Below, one piece after another: positions 7,495 through 14,938 of a stretch of DNA of 14,938 nt. Below the pieces are notes generated by a model, which was not told the DNA's origin, did not search any database, and saw only the letters and a list, made by a program, of their open reading frames with translations. Location of the stretch: the NCBI RefSeq assembly GCF_946479975.1, contig NZ_CAMLIX010000126.1, positions 1-14,938 on the forward strand, in the 5' to 3' direction. This DNA is from an uncultured Flavobacterium sp. GTDB taxonomy: Bacteria > Bacteroidota > Bacteroidia > Flavobacteriales > Flavobacteriaceae. The position numbers and the translations under genes were made by a program. The first letter of the stretch is position 1, and each line of letters begins with the position of its first letter.

Positions 7495-7526
7495 TTTGTT
7501 AAAGTCATCTTTTACCTATATCTTTT
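7495..7526 (+). promoter_or_regulatory. Candidate Bacteroidota promoter for the T9SS adhesin cassette
   Basis: TTTG at 7495-7498 and TATCTTTT at 7519-7526 are 20 nt apart. The -33 box is perfect and the -7 box differs from TAnnTTTG only at its last base. The predicted start near 7533 leaves a short leader before the ATG at 7552. It would drive the three-gene cassette 7552-13281. Confidence 0.42.
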
Positions 7527-7551
7527 ACTATGTTTAACAAAAATTTAATCT

Positions 7552-10185
7552 ATGGTAAAAAACTACTTTAATTTCTTACAATTTGTAATACTTTATATTT
7601 TTTTAGCCTTTCTTCCTGCAAAACTTAGTGCACAATGCGCTGGAATTGATTTGCAGAAAGTAATTTGTGATATTGAAAATCCAGCATATCAATCACTATC
7701 TCTATTTTCGTTATTAGACGGTTCACCAGTTCCGGGCGGAACTTGGTCGGCTAATAATTCATCTAGAGGTCTTGATCCTGCTACAGGAATTCTAAACGCA
7801 CAGCTCATCAGCTCTGGTGGGGTTTATTCGTATACCTATACCGCTCCTAGTACTGCGGGATGCACCAACAACAAAGCAGTTGTAACGCTTACAATAGCTT
7901 CGTATGCAGGTGTTGGGTCACAAGCCACTATTTGCAGTGATGAGAATACCTATAATCTTTTTAATGCTTTTGATAGTAAGGTAATGGGACCGCACTCTAA
8001 CGGAGTCTGGACTACGGTTTCGGGGCAAATTGTTACATCTCCAATATCTGTTGGAGATATAACAGAAAAAACAACTTATCAATTTATATATACAGTACCT
8101 GCTACGCCAGAATGTCCTTCGGCAACGCTTTCGTCTACTATATTTGTAACTATTTTGAGAGCTCCGCGAACAGGAAAAGCTACAGATTTAACCTTATGCG
8201 GTACTACAGATTTGGCAGGATATACGAATTTCGATTTAAATGAATTGCTGACCGGAGAAGATAGTGGAGGGACTTGGGCTGGTCTTGGTCTGACTTCAAA
8301 TACAGATCACGAGGTAAATCTCCAAGAAATTTTTGATACCTACGGAGCGTTTGAATATACCTATCAGTATACTGTTCTGGCAATTCCAGATAATAAAATC
8401 TGTCAAAATAAAACCGTTCCAGTAACCATAACATTAGAAAAAAGACTTGATTTTACAGGCAGTACAATTGTTGTAGAAAAAGATATATGCGAATCTGAGA
8501 TTGCAACAGCATCTTATACTGCAAAAATTACACAAGGTCCAGATTTTATTCCAAATGGTCAGTACGATGTTTCGTTTACTGTAGCTGGGGCTTTTTCAGC
8601 ATCAGAAACTGTTGGAGCAAATTTTGTAAACGGAGTATTAACGTTTCCAATTCGTTCTGCTTATTTTAGACAAGTTGGCAAATTTACTATAACCGTAACC
8701 AAAATTGTATCGAGAGCAAGTAAAAAATCTTGTGTAGATATTTTCAGTCCTTTTTCAACAGAGTTAAATATTTATCCTTTACCGCGATTAGACGGAGCAG
8801 TTATAACAGCAAATCCCGTTTGTCAAAATGATACGGCATCAATTTTAGTAACTGCGCCTCAATTAGTCGATGGCGATTATCGTATTACGTATAATCTTTA
8901 CGGCGATAATTTGGCGACAGCACAAACAGCTGTTTTACATATAGAAGGAGGAAAAGGTACTTTTGAAATTCCTGGAACTTTAAATGTAAAAAATGGATTG
9001 ACGGTAATTAATATTCTAAACATTGTCAATATTACAAATCCTTCACCGCAATGTGGTAATACAGCAAATGTAGTAGGAAATCTAACGGTTAATCCGCTGC
9101 CAAATGTTACGGCAGTAAAAATAGCAGTAAATGATAATTGTTTAAATCAGCAATTTTCTGCAAGTGTTTCAGGATTAGCAAATCTTAGTAATGTCACACT
9201 TTCTTATAGTATTTCGGGCAGTAATGTGGCAGCTTTAGAAACCGTGAATTTGACCGTAGTAAACGGAAATGCAAGTTTTCCTATTCCTTTAGTGTTGCTT
9301 CCAAATTCTGGTGCAACGACAATTTCAGGAATTAGTTTAACAAATAATGCTACAGGTTGTCAAAATGTTCTGCAGAGTGTCTCTGATGATTTTTTAGTGA
9401 ATCCAATTCCAGCTGCTCCAACTGTAAGTCCGCTTTCATTTTGTAAAGTAGACGAAGCAACAGTTGCGAACTTAGTTCCAAACGGAAATCAATACAAATG
9501 GTATAATGCTGCAACCGCAGCTACGCCGCTTGCAAGTACAGCACTTTTGCAATCGGGCAATTATTACGTAAGAGAAACTTCTGCAGCTGGCTGTGTTTCA
9601 GATCCTGCAATGGCTGTAATTACTATAAATGATTCTCCTGTTCCTGTATTAAATTCAGAAGGACAAAATTTCTGCGGATTAAAAAATCCAACTATTGCAG
9701 ATTTATCAAACAATACCAATATACCTGCAGCGGTAGTTTGGTACGATGCTCCTAACAATGGGAATTTATTATCGGCAGGAACTCTTTTAAGTGAACAAGG
9801 AAGATATTACGGCTTCAATTTTCCTGATACCGGTTGTTATTCTTCAGATTATATTGAAGTTACAGTAACGTTAACGTCTTGTGATAATGTGCCGAATAAC
9901 TTTTTTGTACCAGATGGATTTTCTCCAAACGGAGACGGTACAAACGATTCATTTGTAATAAAAGATATTGAGTTTTTATACCCAAATTATACCCTTGAAA
10001 TTTATAATAGATACGGAAATGGGATGTATAAAGGAGATAAAAATAAACTACCCTGGGATGGCAAAAACTACGAACAGAGCGGTGTCTCTGGCGGAATAGC
10101 GCCCAACGGAGTTTATTTTTATGTGCTTAATTTTAATAAAGACAATAAACCGCCGCAGCAAGGCCGTCTTTATTTAAATCGTTAA
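7552..10185 (+). CDS. Modular cell-surface protein with T9SS type B sorting domain
   Basis: The 877-residue protein begins with a signal peptide (about 1-27). Three beta-rich domains of about 90 residues follow (29-115, 116-202, 203-297); each has an early Cys and a G-x-W motif (GGTWS, NGVWT, GGTWA). Three further tandem units of about 103-106 residues end in YPLP (408-411), NPLP (514-517) and NPIP (617-620). Two Ig-like units (about 621-778) with paired cysteines come next. The last 98 residues are the gliding-motility-associated type B C-terminal signal: FSPNGDGTND (790-799), a YNRYG segment, and a GVYFYVLNF strand near the end. That domain directs outer-membrane translocation by T9SS. The product is probably a surface adhesin or filament component; ligand unknown. 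The next gene begins 29 nt downstream and encodes the PorP/SprF partner expected for type B substrates. Confidence 0.92.
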   Translation: MVKNYFNFLQFVILYIFLAFLPAKLSAQCAGIDLQKVICDIENPAYQSLSLFSLLDGSPVPGGTWSANNSSRGLDPATGILNAQLISSGGVYSYTYTAPSTAGCTNNKAVVTLTIASYAGVGSQATICSDENTYNLFNAFDSKVMGPHSNGVWTTVSGQIVTSPISVGDITEKTTYQFIYTVPATPECPSATLSSTIFVTILRAPRTGKATDLTLCGTTDLAGYTNFDLNELLTGEDSGGTWAGLGLTSNTDHEVNLQEIFDTYGAFEYTYQYTVLAIPDNKICQNKTVPVTITLEKRLDFTGSTIVVEKDICESEIATASYTAKITQGPDFIPNGQYDVSFTVAGAFSASETVGANFVNGVLTFPIRSAYFRQVGKFTITVTKIVSRASKKSCVDIFSPFSTELNIYPLPRLDGAVITANPVCQNDTASILVTAPQLVDGDYRITYNLYGDNLATAQTAVLHIEGGKGTFEIPGTLNVKNGLTVINILNIVNITNPSPQCGNTANVVGNLTVNPLPNVTAVKIAVNDNCLNQQFSASVSGLANLSNVTLSYSISGSNVAALETVNLTVVNGNASFPIPLVLLPNSGATTISGISLTNNATGCQNVLQSVSDDFLVNPIPAAPTVSPLSFCKVDEATVANLVPNGNQYKWYNAATAATPLASTALLQSGNYYVRETSAAGCVSDPAMAVITINDSPVPVLNSEGQNFCGLKNPTIADLSNNTNIPAAVVWYDAPNNGNLLSAGTLLSEQGRYYGFNFPDTGCYSSDYIEVTVTLTSCDNVPNNFFVPDGFSPNGDGTNDSFVIKDIEFLYPNYTLEIYNRYGNGMYKGDKNKLPWDGKNYEQSGVSGGIAPNGVYFYVLNFNKDNKPPQQGRLYLNR

Positions 10186-10214
10186 TCTCTTTTATATTTT
10201 TAATATAATTTCAA

Positions 10215-11141
10215 ATGAAAAAAATACTACTCTTTATAAATTTCCTTTTCTGTTTATCTGTCGCTGGGCAGCAGGATCCAGAGTACACACATTATATGTA
10301 TAATATGAGTATTGTAAATCCCGCGTATGCAACGGGAGTTCCTGCAATGATGAATTTTGGAGGATTGTACAGAACACAATGGGTTGGAGCTTATGGCGCT
10401 CCAAAAACATTTACCTTTTTCGGACATAGTGCTATCACAGATAAAATTGAAGCGGGAATTTCTTTTGTCTCAGATGATATTGGAGACGGCGCGAAAAAAG
10501 AAAATAATGTGTACGCCGATTTTGCCTATGTTTTAAAATTAGCAGGAAAAAATAAACTTTCGCTTGGTTTAAAAGCTGGTTTTTCGTCTATGCAAACCAA
10601 TTTTAACGGATTCCGTTTTACAGATCCTCAAACCGATTTTGCTTTTGCAGAAAATATAAATGCCACAAAACCGGATATCGGAGTTGGAGCCTATTATTTT
10701 AGAGATAATCTGTATGTCGGGTTGTCGGTTCCTAATGTTTTGAAATCAAAATACATTCAAGAAAAATCAGGAATTAATGCTTTTGGATCAGAAGAAATAC
10801 ATACTTTTTTAACGGCAGGTTATGTTTTTCAGCTCAATGATATGTTGAAATTAAAACCTGCATTTATGTCCAAATTTGTAAAAGGCGCACCAATAACTTT
10901 AGATGTTACGGCAAATGTTTTGTACAACGAAAAGTTTGAATTCGGCGCAGCATATAGAATTGACGATTCTGTAAGTGCGATGTTTAATATTAATGTCACG
11001 CCTACGCTGAGAGTGGGTTATGCCTACGATTACACGCTTACAAACTTCGGACAGTTTAATTCTGGAACACACGAAATTATGCTGTTATTCGATTTAGATT
11101 TATTAGGAAAAGGATTTGATAAATCACCAAGATTCTTTTAA
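10215..11141 (+). CDS. PorP/SprF family type IX secretion membrane protein
   Basis: The 308-residue protein has a signal peptide (about 1-18) followed by the family's hallmark start QQDPEYTHYMYNMSIVNPAY (19-38). The rest alternates hydrophobic and polar residues in beta-strands with regular Gly and aromatic positions, as expected of an outer-membrane beta-barrel. The C-terminus is HEIMLLFDLDLLGKGFDKSPRFF. Known for the family: SprF-type proteins are needed for secretion or surface attachment of the type B CTD protein encoded beside them, while PorP itself is a core T9SS component. Position directly between the type B adhesin and a PorE-like gene supports the dedicated-partner reading rather than the core one. 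The gene ends 1 nt before the next start, which implies translational coupling. Confidence 0.93.
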   Translation: MKKILLFINFLFCLSVAGQQDPEYTHYMYNMSIVNPAYATGVPAMMNFGGLYRTQWVGAYGAPKTFTFFGHSAITDKIEAGISFVSDDIGDGAKKENNVYADFAYVLKLAGKNKLSLGLKAGFSSMQTNFNGFRFTDPQTDFAFAENINATKPDIGVGAYYFRDNLYVGLSVPNVLKSKYIQEKSGINAFGSEEIHTFLTAGYVFQLNDMLKLKPAFMSKFVKGAPITLDVTANVLYNEKFEFGAAYRIDDSVSAMFNINVTPTLRVGYAYDYTLTNFGQFNSGTHEIMLLFDLDLLGKGFDKSPRFF

Positions 11142-11142
11142 G

Positions 11143-13281
11143 ATGAAAAATATGAAAAAACTACTCGTTATTATATTCGTATTTTCAATACAGTTTATAA
11201 GTGCTCAAGATCAGGAATTGATAAGAGCAAAGAAATTTTTTGACAGAACTTATTATAGTGAAGCTATTATTTTATACCAAAAATTAGCAGACGAAAGACC
11301 TTCGCAAGAAGTAATAAAAAACTTAGCCGATTCGTATTATTATACCAATGATTTGGTGAAAGCACAGCGCTATTACCGTCTTTTAGTAAAAAACTACAGT
11401 AATAATCTGGATAGAGAATACTATTTTAGATATGCGCAGACTTTAAAAGCTACAAATAGTTATGAGGATGCGAACGCTGTTTTAAAAGAATATTTTTCGA
11501 AATCAGCTAATGCTGAAGATGTTACTGTTTTTGAAAAAGAACTTAAAACTCTTGAAAATGTTAGTGCAATTGGAAAACGTTTTGAGATAAAAAACTTGGC
11601 AATAAATACTCCGAATTCTGAATTTGGAGCCGTTAAATACAACGATAATTTAGTTTTTGCCGGAGTAAAATTAAAACCGAATTTATTCGATAAAAAGTAC
11701 AAATGGGATAATGAAACATATCTGAATTTAGTCAAAATTCCATTGAAAAATATAAATTCTGGAGATTCTATTGTAGAGTATTTTGCTAAAGAATTAAAAA
11801 CGGGAATGCACGAATCGAATGCTGTTTTTACAAAAGATGGCAAAACGATTTATTTTACCCGAAATAATTCTAAAAATAAACGAAAAAAGAGAGACGATAA
11901 AAAGATTTCCAATCTTCAAATTTTTAAAGCAGAATTAGTAAACGGAAAATGGAAAAATATAATTTCACTTCCATTTAATAGTCCAAATTATTCGACAGAA
12001 CATCCAGCATTAAGCGCGGACGAAAAAGTATTGTATTTTGCTTCTGATATGCCGGGATCTTTAGGTTCTTTTGATATTTATTCAGTTAATATTAATAAAG
12101 GAGCATTTGATACACCAAAGAATTTAGGTCCGATAATTAATACTGATAAAAGAGAACAATTTCCTTTTGCATCTGCAGATAACAAACTTTATTTCTCTTC
12201 AGATGGACATTTAGGTTACGGATCATTGGATGTTTTTGTTTCAGAAATAAATGGAAACGACTATTCAAAACCAGTAAATATCGGCTTGCCGTTAAATTCA
12301 AATTCTGATGATTTTGCTTTTAATATAGATTCAAATACCAAAGAAGGATTTTTTGCATCGAATAGAGAAGGAGGAAAGGGAGGCGACGATATTTATCAAT
12401 TTAAAGAAATAAAAGATTTAATTGTTGAAGATTGCAAACAGTTTATTGCTGGCACAATTACAGATATTGATACGCAGTTAGCTTTAGAAAACGCTACAGT
12501 ATTGCTTCAGGATTCTGATAATAAAACTTTAAATACGATTACAACTGCTGCTGATGGAAAATTTAGTTTTACAGTTCCGTGTGAGGCTTCTTATAAAATT
12601 TCAGCTTTCAAAGAAAATTACACCAATGCTTCTAAAACATTGACTTTAGACAAAATAAGAGACAAAGTAAATGATGCTTCGCTGGCGTTAAGATCATTAG
12701 AAGCAATTAAAAAAGAAGAAAAAATAATTGCAGAAAATAAGAGAAAGCAGGAAATTATTATTGAAGAAGAAAATAAGAAGAAAGAAGCGCTTGCTGCAGT
12801 TGAATTAAAACAAAAAGAGAAAAAAGCGAAAGAAGAAGCAATGGTTGCAGCCGAAGTCAAAAAGACCGAAAAAGTCAAAGAAATTTTGGCAAAGGAAAAA
12901 GACGTTATAAAAGACAAAGACCGATTGATTATCAAAACAGATCCGATTTATTTCGACTATAATATGTGGTACATCCGTAAAGAATCGAAAGTAGTTTTGG
13001 GAAGAGTGGTTGAATTGATGAAAAAATATCCTGGAATGGTAATCGAAATTGGTTCACATACCGATTCTAGAGGAAACGCAAAATTCAATGAAGATTTATC
13101 TCAAAAAAGAGCCAATTCTACAAGAGAGTTTATCATTCAATCTGGAATTGATTCCAAGAGAGTTTCGGCAAAAGGTTATGGAGAATCGGTTCCAATCATC
13201 AAATGTAAAACCGATGAATCTTGTTCTGAAGAAGATCATGAGTTAAACAGACGATCTGAATTTGTAATTAAAAATTTATAA
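11143..13281 (+). CDS. PorE-like multidomain OmpA-family protein (TPR, beta-propeller, CRD, OmpA)
   Basis: The ATG at 11143, one base after the previous stop, gives MKNMKK and a signal peptide ending ISAQ (about 1-22); an ATG three codons on would serve equally. The upstream in-frame TTG overlaps the previous gene and is rejected. Domain order in 712 residues: TPR-like helices (25-130); WD40/PD40-type propeller strands (about 225-420; for example DGKTIYFTR, DEKVLYFASD, DNKLYFSSD); a carboxypeptidase-regulatory-like beta-sandwich (about 435-515); a charged Lys/Glu/Ala coiled coil (520-595); and an OmpA_C domain (600-712) with GSHTDSRG (Asp641) and NRRSEF (Arg703/704), the residues that bind diaminopimelate. 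The order equals that of Porphyromonas PorE, which anchors T9SS parts to peptidoglycan. Unlike PorE, no lipobox cysteine is present. Confidence 0.92.
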   Translation: MKNMKKLLVIIFVFSIQFISAQDQELIRAKKFFDRTYYSEAIILYQKLADERPSQEVIKNLADSYYYTNDLVKAQRYYRLLVKNYSNNLDREYYFRYAQTLKATNSYEDANAVLKEYFSKSANAEDVTVFEKELKTLENVSAIGKRFEIKNLAINTPNSEFGAVKYNDNLVFAGVKLKPNLFDKKYKWDNETYLNLVKIPLKNINSGDSIVEYFAKELKTGMHESNAVFTKDGKTIYFTRNNSKNKRKKRDDKKISNLQIFKAELVNGKWKNIISLPFNSPNYSTEHPALSADEKVLYFASDMPGSLGSFDIYSVNINKGAFDTPKNLGPIINTDKREQFPFASADNKLYFSSDGHLGYGSLDVFVSEINGNDYSKPVNIGLPLNSNSDDFAFNIDSNTKEGFFASNREGGKGGDDIYQFKEIKDLIVEDCKQFIAGTITDIDTQLALENATVLLQDSDNKTLNTITTAADGKFSFTVPCEASYKISAFKENYTNASKTLTLDKIRDKVNDASLALRSLEAIKKEEKIIAENKRKQEIIIEEENKKKEALAAVELKQKEKKAKEEAMVAAEVKKTEKVKEILAKEKDVIKDKDRLIIKTDPIYFDYNMWYIRKESKVVLGRVVELMKKYPGMVIEIGSHTDSRGNAKFNEDLSQKRANSTREFIIQSGIDSKRVSAKGYGESVPIIKCKTDESCSEEDHELNRRSEFVIKNL

Positions 13282-13343
13282 AATTATTTAAGAAAGAAAA
13301 CCTTTTTATTTAACTTTATAAGATCAACGAAATAAAAATAATT

Positions 13344-13829
13344 ATGAGAAATCTAACCTTGTCTTGTTTGCTTTTGTCCGTTATCGGATTGCAAAGCTGT
13401 AAAAATGATGAAAAACAAAAAGCTGCCGAAGCTGCGGCAAAAGCAGAAAGTGAAGCAGTTGTAAGTAGTGCATGTTATAAAGCAATTTATGAAAAGGATA
13501 CACTAGATTTAAAATTGAATACTTTAAAAAACGGAAAATTAGGTGGAGATATGATTATGAAAGTCGCTCCATCGACAGTTAGAACAGGCGAAATTACTGG
13601 CGAATTTCATGGCGATACTTTATTTGTAGATTATACTTTTAAAGACAATGTGAATGGAAATAAAACATTCAAAAATCCGATGGCACTTTTAAAACGCAGC
13701 AATCAGCTTATTTTAGGAAACGGAACAATGCAGACAACAATGGGCGTTACTTATTTAGTAAAAGACAAACCTATTGATTTTGAAAATGTAAAATACAAAT
13801 TTGACTCAGTAGAATGTGTTGAAAAATAA
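13344..13829 (+). CDS. Small putative lipoprotein of unknown function
   Basis: The 161-residue protein has a short hydrophobic leader ending in the lipobox GLQSC (Cys19), so it should be processed by Lgt and signal peptidase II and anchored in the envelope. A Lys/Glu/Ala-rich linker (20-40) leads to a beta-rich globular part of about 120 residues. Cys44 and Cys158, close to its two ends, could form a disulfide. I do not recognise a named family. It lies 62 nt downstream of the OmpA-family gene with no hairpin between, so read-through from the T9SS cassette is possible. A weak -7-like TAACTTTA (13311-13318) might instead give it its own promoter. A strong bidirectional terminator follows. Confidence 0.8.
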   Translation: MRNLTLSCLLLSVIGLQSCKNDEKQKAAEAAAKAESEAVVSSACYKAIYEKDTLDLKLNTLKNGKLGGDMIMKVAPSTVRTGEITGEFHGDTLFVDYTFKDNVNGNKTFKNPMALLKRSNQLILGNGTMQTTMGVTYLVKDKPIDFENVKYKFDSVECVEK

Positions 13830-13868
13830 AAAGCACCACTGAGTTTTCAGATTAAAACAATATCCATA

Positions 13869-13902
13869 AAAAAGCCGTTTCTAAATTTAGAAACGGCTTT
13901 TT
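13869..13902. terminator. Bidirectional Rho-independent terminator between the lipoprotein and DUF1573 genes
   Basis: A perfect palindrome has a centre at 13885/13886: 15 bp per arm with a 4-nt AATT loop. It contains the GC-rich block AAGCCG / CGGCTT and is flanked by A-rich sequence on the left and T-rich sequence on the right. It serves both convergent genes. Confidence 0.88.
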
Positions 13903-13924
13903 GTTATTTTAGATTTTGAAATCC

Positions 13925-14305
13925 TTACTGAACTTCTCCCTTAATTTTAAGAGCAACACGCCCGTCAGGATAATTTACTGCGTTTGATTCAACAGTAATA
14001 GTTTTACGAATAGGTCCTGCGACCATATTATATTTTACGTCGATTTTTCCTTTTTTGCCCGGCTGAATTGCGCCTGATGGTTTTGTCACAATGATAGAAC
14101 TTACTGTAGATTCTGCACCCATAATCATTAATGGAGCATCTCCAGTATTAGTAAATTCGAAGGAACGAAGTCCACTGTCACTTTTAGAAATCTTTCCATA
14201 ATCAATTGTATTGTCTGGGGCTGCAAATTCAATTTTTGGGCCATTTTGTGCAAAACCTATTGCGCTAAACAATAAGAGTGCAATAAAAGAGGCTGCATTT
14301 TTCAT
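13925..14305 (-). CDS. DUF1573 family exported protein
   Basis: The 126-residue protein has a signal peptide (about 1-19, ending GFAQ). The rest is a single beta-sandwich resembling ASH/MSP-like Ig folds: IDYGKISKSDSGLRSFEFTN (34-53), then GDAPLMI, IQPGKKGKIDVKYN and a C-terminal LKIKGEVQ strand. This is the DUF1573 pattern, which is abundant in Bacteroidota. No catalytic residues are evident and the role is unknown; a periplasmic or secreted binding domain is likely. It is monocistronic, with a well-matched promoter just upstream on the minus strand and a shared terminator downstream. Family assignment is from the characteristic phrasing of these strands and is confident; function is not. 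Confidence 0.9.
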   Translation of the reverse strand: MKNAASFIALLLFSAIGFAQNGPKIEFAAPDNTIDYGKISKSDSGLRSFEFTNTGDAPLMIMGAESTVSSIIVTKPSGAIQPGKKGKIDVKYNMVAGPIRKTITVESNAVNYPDGRVALKIKGEVQ

Positions 14306-14329
14306 ATGAAATTAGTTTTTAATTGTAAG

Positions 14330-14360
14330 TAAATATACATTCTTTTAATTAACACACAAA
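14330..14360 (-). promoter_or_regulatory. Candidate Bacteroidota promoter for the DUF1573 gene
   Basis: On the minus strand TTTG (14360-14357) and TATATTTA (14337-14330) are 19 nt apart, differing from TTTG / TAnnTTTG only in the last base. The predicted start near 14323 gives a leader of about 18 nt before the ATG at 14305. Confidence 0.45.
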
Positions 14361-14395
14361 TTATTAATTCGCTTTTTATAGTGTACTTAATTATT

Positions 14396-14403
14396 TACTT
14401 TTG
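14396..14403 (+). promoter_or_regulatory. Candidate -7 element of the valS promoter
   Basis: TACTTTTG matches TAnnTTTG exactly. The -33 position is weak: TTTT at 14373-14376, 19 nt upstream, instead of TTTG. If used, transcription starts near 14410 and the valS leader is about 195 nt long and includes the whole of repeat copy C. Confidence 0.35.
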
Positions 14404-14440
14404 CTGTGAGTTATAATTACAAAAATTGAACCAAATTTTT

Positions 14441-14596
14441 GTTTAACTGTTTAATCGTTTATTTGTCTAATCTTCAGATTGATTTGTAAATGATGGTATT
14501 AAAACAGAAAAACAATTTGACGATTCAATTAATTTCAATTATCAAACCGATTAATCGATTAAACAAATTAACGATTGACCGAATAAACAATTAAAC
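14441..14596. repeat. Octamer palindromic element, copy C, upstream of valS
   Basis: Left-arm octamers are GTTTAACT, GTTTAATC, GTTTATTT and GTCTAATC (14441-14472). A middle of about 75 nt without repeats or gene follows. Right-arm octamers are GATTAATC, GATTAAAC, AAATTAAC, GATTGACC, GAATAAAC and AATTAAAC (14549-14596). The outer two units of each arm pair at 14 of 16 positions. The first 40 nt of the right arm match copy B (3868-3907) at 38 of 40. The element ends 8 nt before the valS ATG. It takes up about half of the 299-nt gap between the DUF1573 and valS genes; the remainder holds only the two candidate promoters. Confidence 0.9.
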
Positions 14597-14604
14597 ATAT
14601 ATAA

Positions 14605-14938
14605 ATGACAATTCCAGCACAATTTGACGCTAAGACGATTGAGAACAAATGGTATGAGTATTGGATGAAAAACAATTATTTTCATTCAGAACCAGATCAT
14701 AGAACACCGTATACCATTGTAATTCCGCCGCCAAACGTCACTGGAGTCCTTCACATGGGACATATGTTAAACAATACGATTCAGGATGTTTTAATTCGTA
14801 GAGCGCGTCTTAAAGGATTCAACGCTTGCTGGGTTCCGGGAACAGATCACGCTTCTATTGCTACAGAAGCAAAAGTGGTAGCGAAATTAAAAGCAGAAGG
14901 AATCAATAAAAACGATTTGACCCGAGAAGAATTCCTAA
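14605..14938 (+). CDS. valS: Valyl-tRNA synthetase, N-terminal 111 residues (3' end outside window)
   Basis: The reading frame opens at ATG 14605 and runs off the right edge without a stop. [20 protein letters not shown] is the usual ValRS start. [20 protein letters not shown] holds the class I HIGH motif as HMGH, and [16 protein letters not shown] is the conserved ValRS segment that follows it. The enzyme charges tRNA-Val in the cytosol; the editing domain and KMSKS loop lie beyond the window. The start is fixed by motif distance and by the octamer repeat immediately upstream. Confidence 0.97.
   Translation, partial: MTIPAQFDAKTIENKWYEYWMKNNYFHSEPDHRTPYTIVIPPPNVTGVLHMGHMLNNTIQDVLIRRARLKGFNACWVPGTDHASIATEAKVVAKLKAEGINKNDLTREEFL

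Noticed and set aside
11460..11843. Minus-strand 127-residue open frame inside the OmpA-family gene
   Set aside because: Fully contained in a gene with clear domains on the other strand; no signal or motif of its own.
12618..12935. Minus-strand Ser/Phe-rich open frame opposite the coiled coil of the OmpA-family gene
   Set aside because: It is the antisense image of Lys/Glu-rich codons; composition explains the open frame.
14410..14604. T-box riboswitch upstream of valS
   Set aside because: No T-box sequence or terminator/antiterminator pair is visible, and such control is not expected in Bacteroidota.

Overview
The window is AT-rich and has the marks of a Flavobacterium-type member of the Bacteroidota. 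Leaders are A/T-rich with no clear Shine-Dalgarno sequences, and several match the Bacteroidota -33/-7 promoter pattern (TTTG, 17-23 nt, TAnnTTTG). The window also carries a type IX secretion (T9SS) cassette with a type B sorting domain. Genus and family assignments rest on recognised motifs only; no database search was run.

Layout. The left edge (1-522, +) is the 3' end of a PagL-like lipid A deacylase gene. It converges on a minus-strand block across a bidirectional terminator. In transcription order that block is: a class I/II aminotransferase (5961-4765), a terminator, folE (4578-3907), a small four-helix-bundle (S23/IVP family) gene (3805-3440), cysS (3386-1905), yidD (1817-1569) and lgt (1509-577). 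From 6085 to 13829 the genes are on the plus strand: a secreted two-lobed aspartyl-protease/PDZ protein; then a tight three-gene T9SS cassette of a modular adhesin with a type B C-terminal signal, a PorP/SprF-like protein and a PorE-like TPR/beta-propeller/OmpA protein; then a small lipoprotein. A second bidirectional terminator separates these from a minus-strand DUF1573 gene (14305-13925). The 5' end of valS leaves the window at the right edge (14605 onward).

How the genes fit together. Lgt, YidD and the PagL-like enzyme serve envelope biogenesis. FolE and CysRS are housekeeping enzymes. In the T9SS cassette, the adhesin is the likely substrate, the PorP/SprF protein its likely dedicated secretion or attachment partner, and the OmpA protein a peptidoglycan-anchored partner.

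The least expected content is intergenic. An octamer-built palindromic repeat (units GTTTAATC / GATTAAAC) occurs three times: on both sides of the four-helix-bundle gene between folE and cysS, and again without any gene in the probable leader of valS. Two copies share a 40-nt core with 38 identities. A second, unrelated short-unit palindromic repeat fills the yidD-cysS gap. These repeats, and the possibility that the four-helix-bundle gene travels with the octamer element, are the strongest leads in the window.
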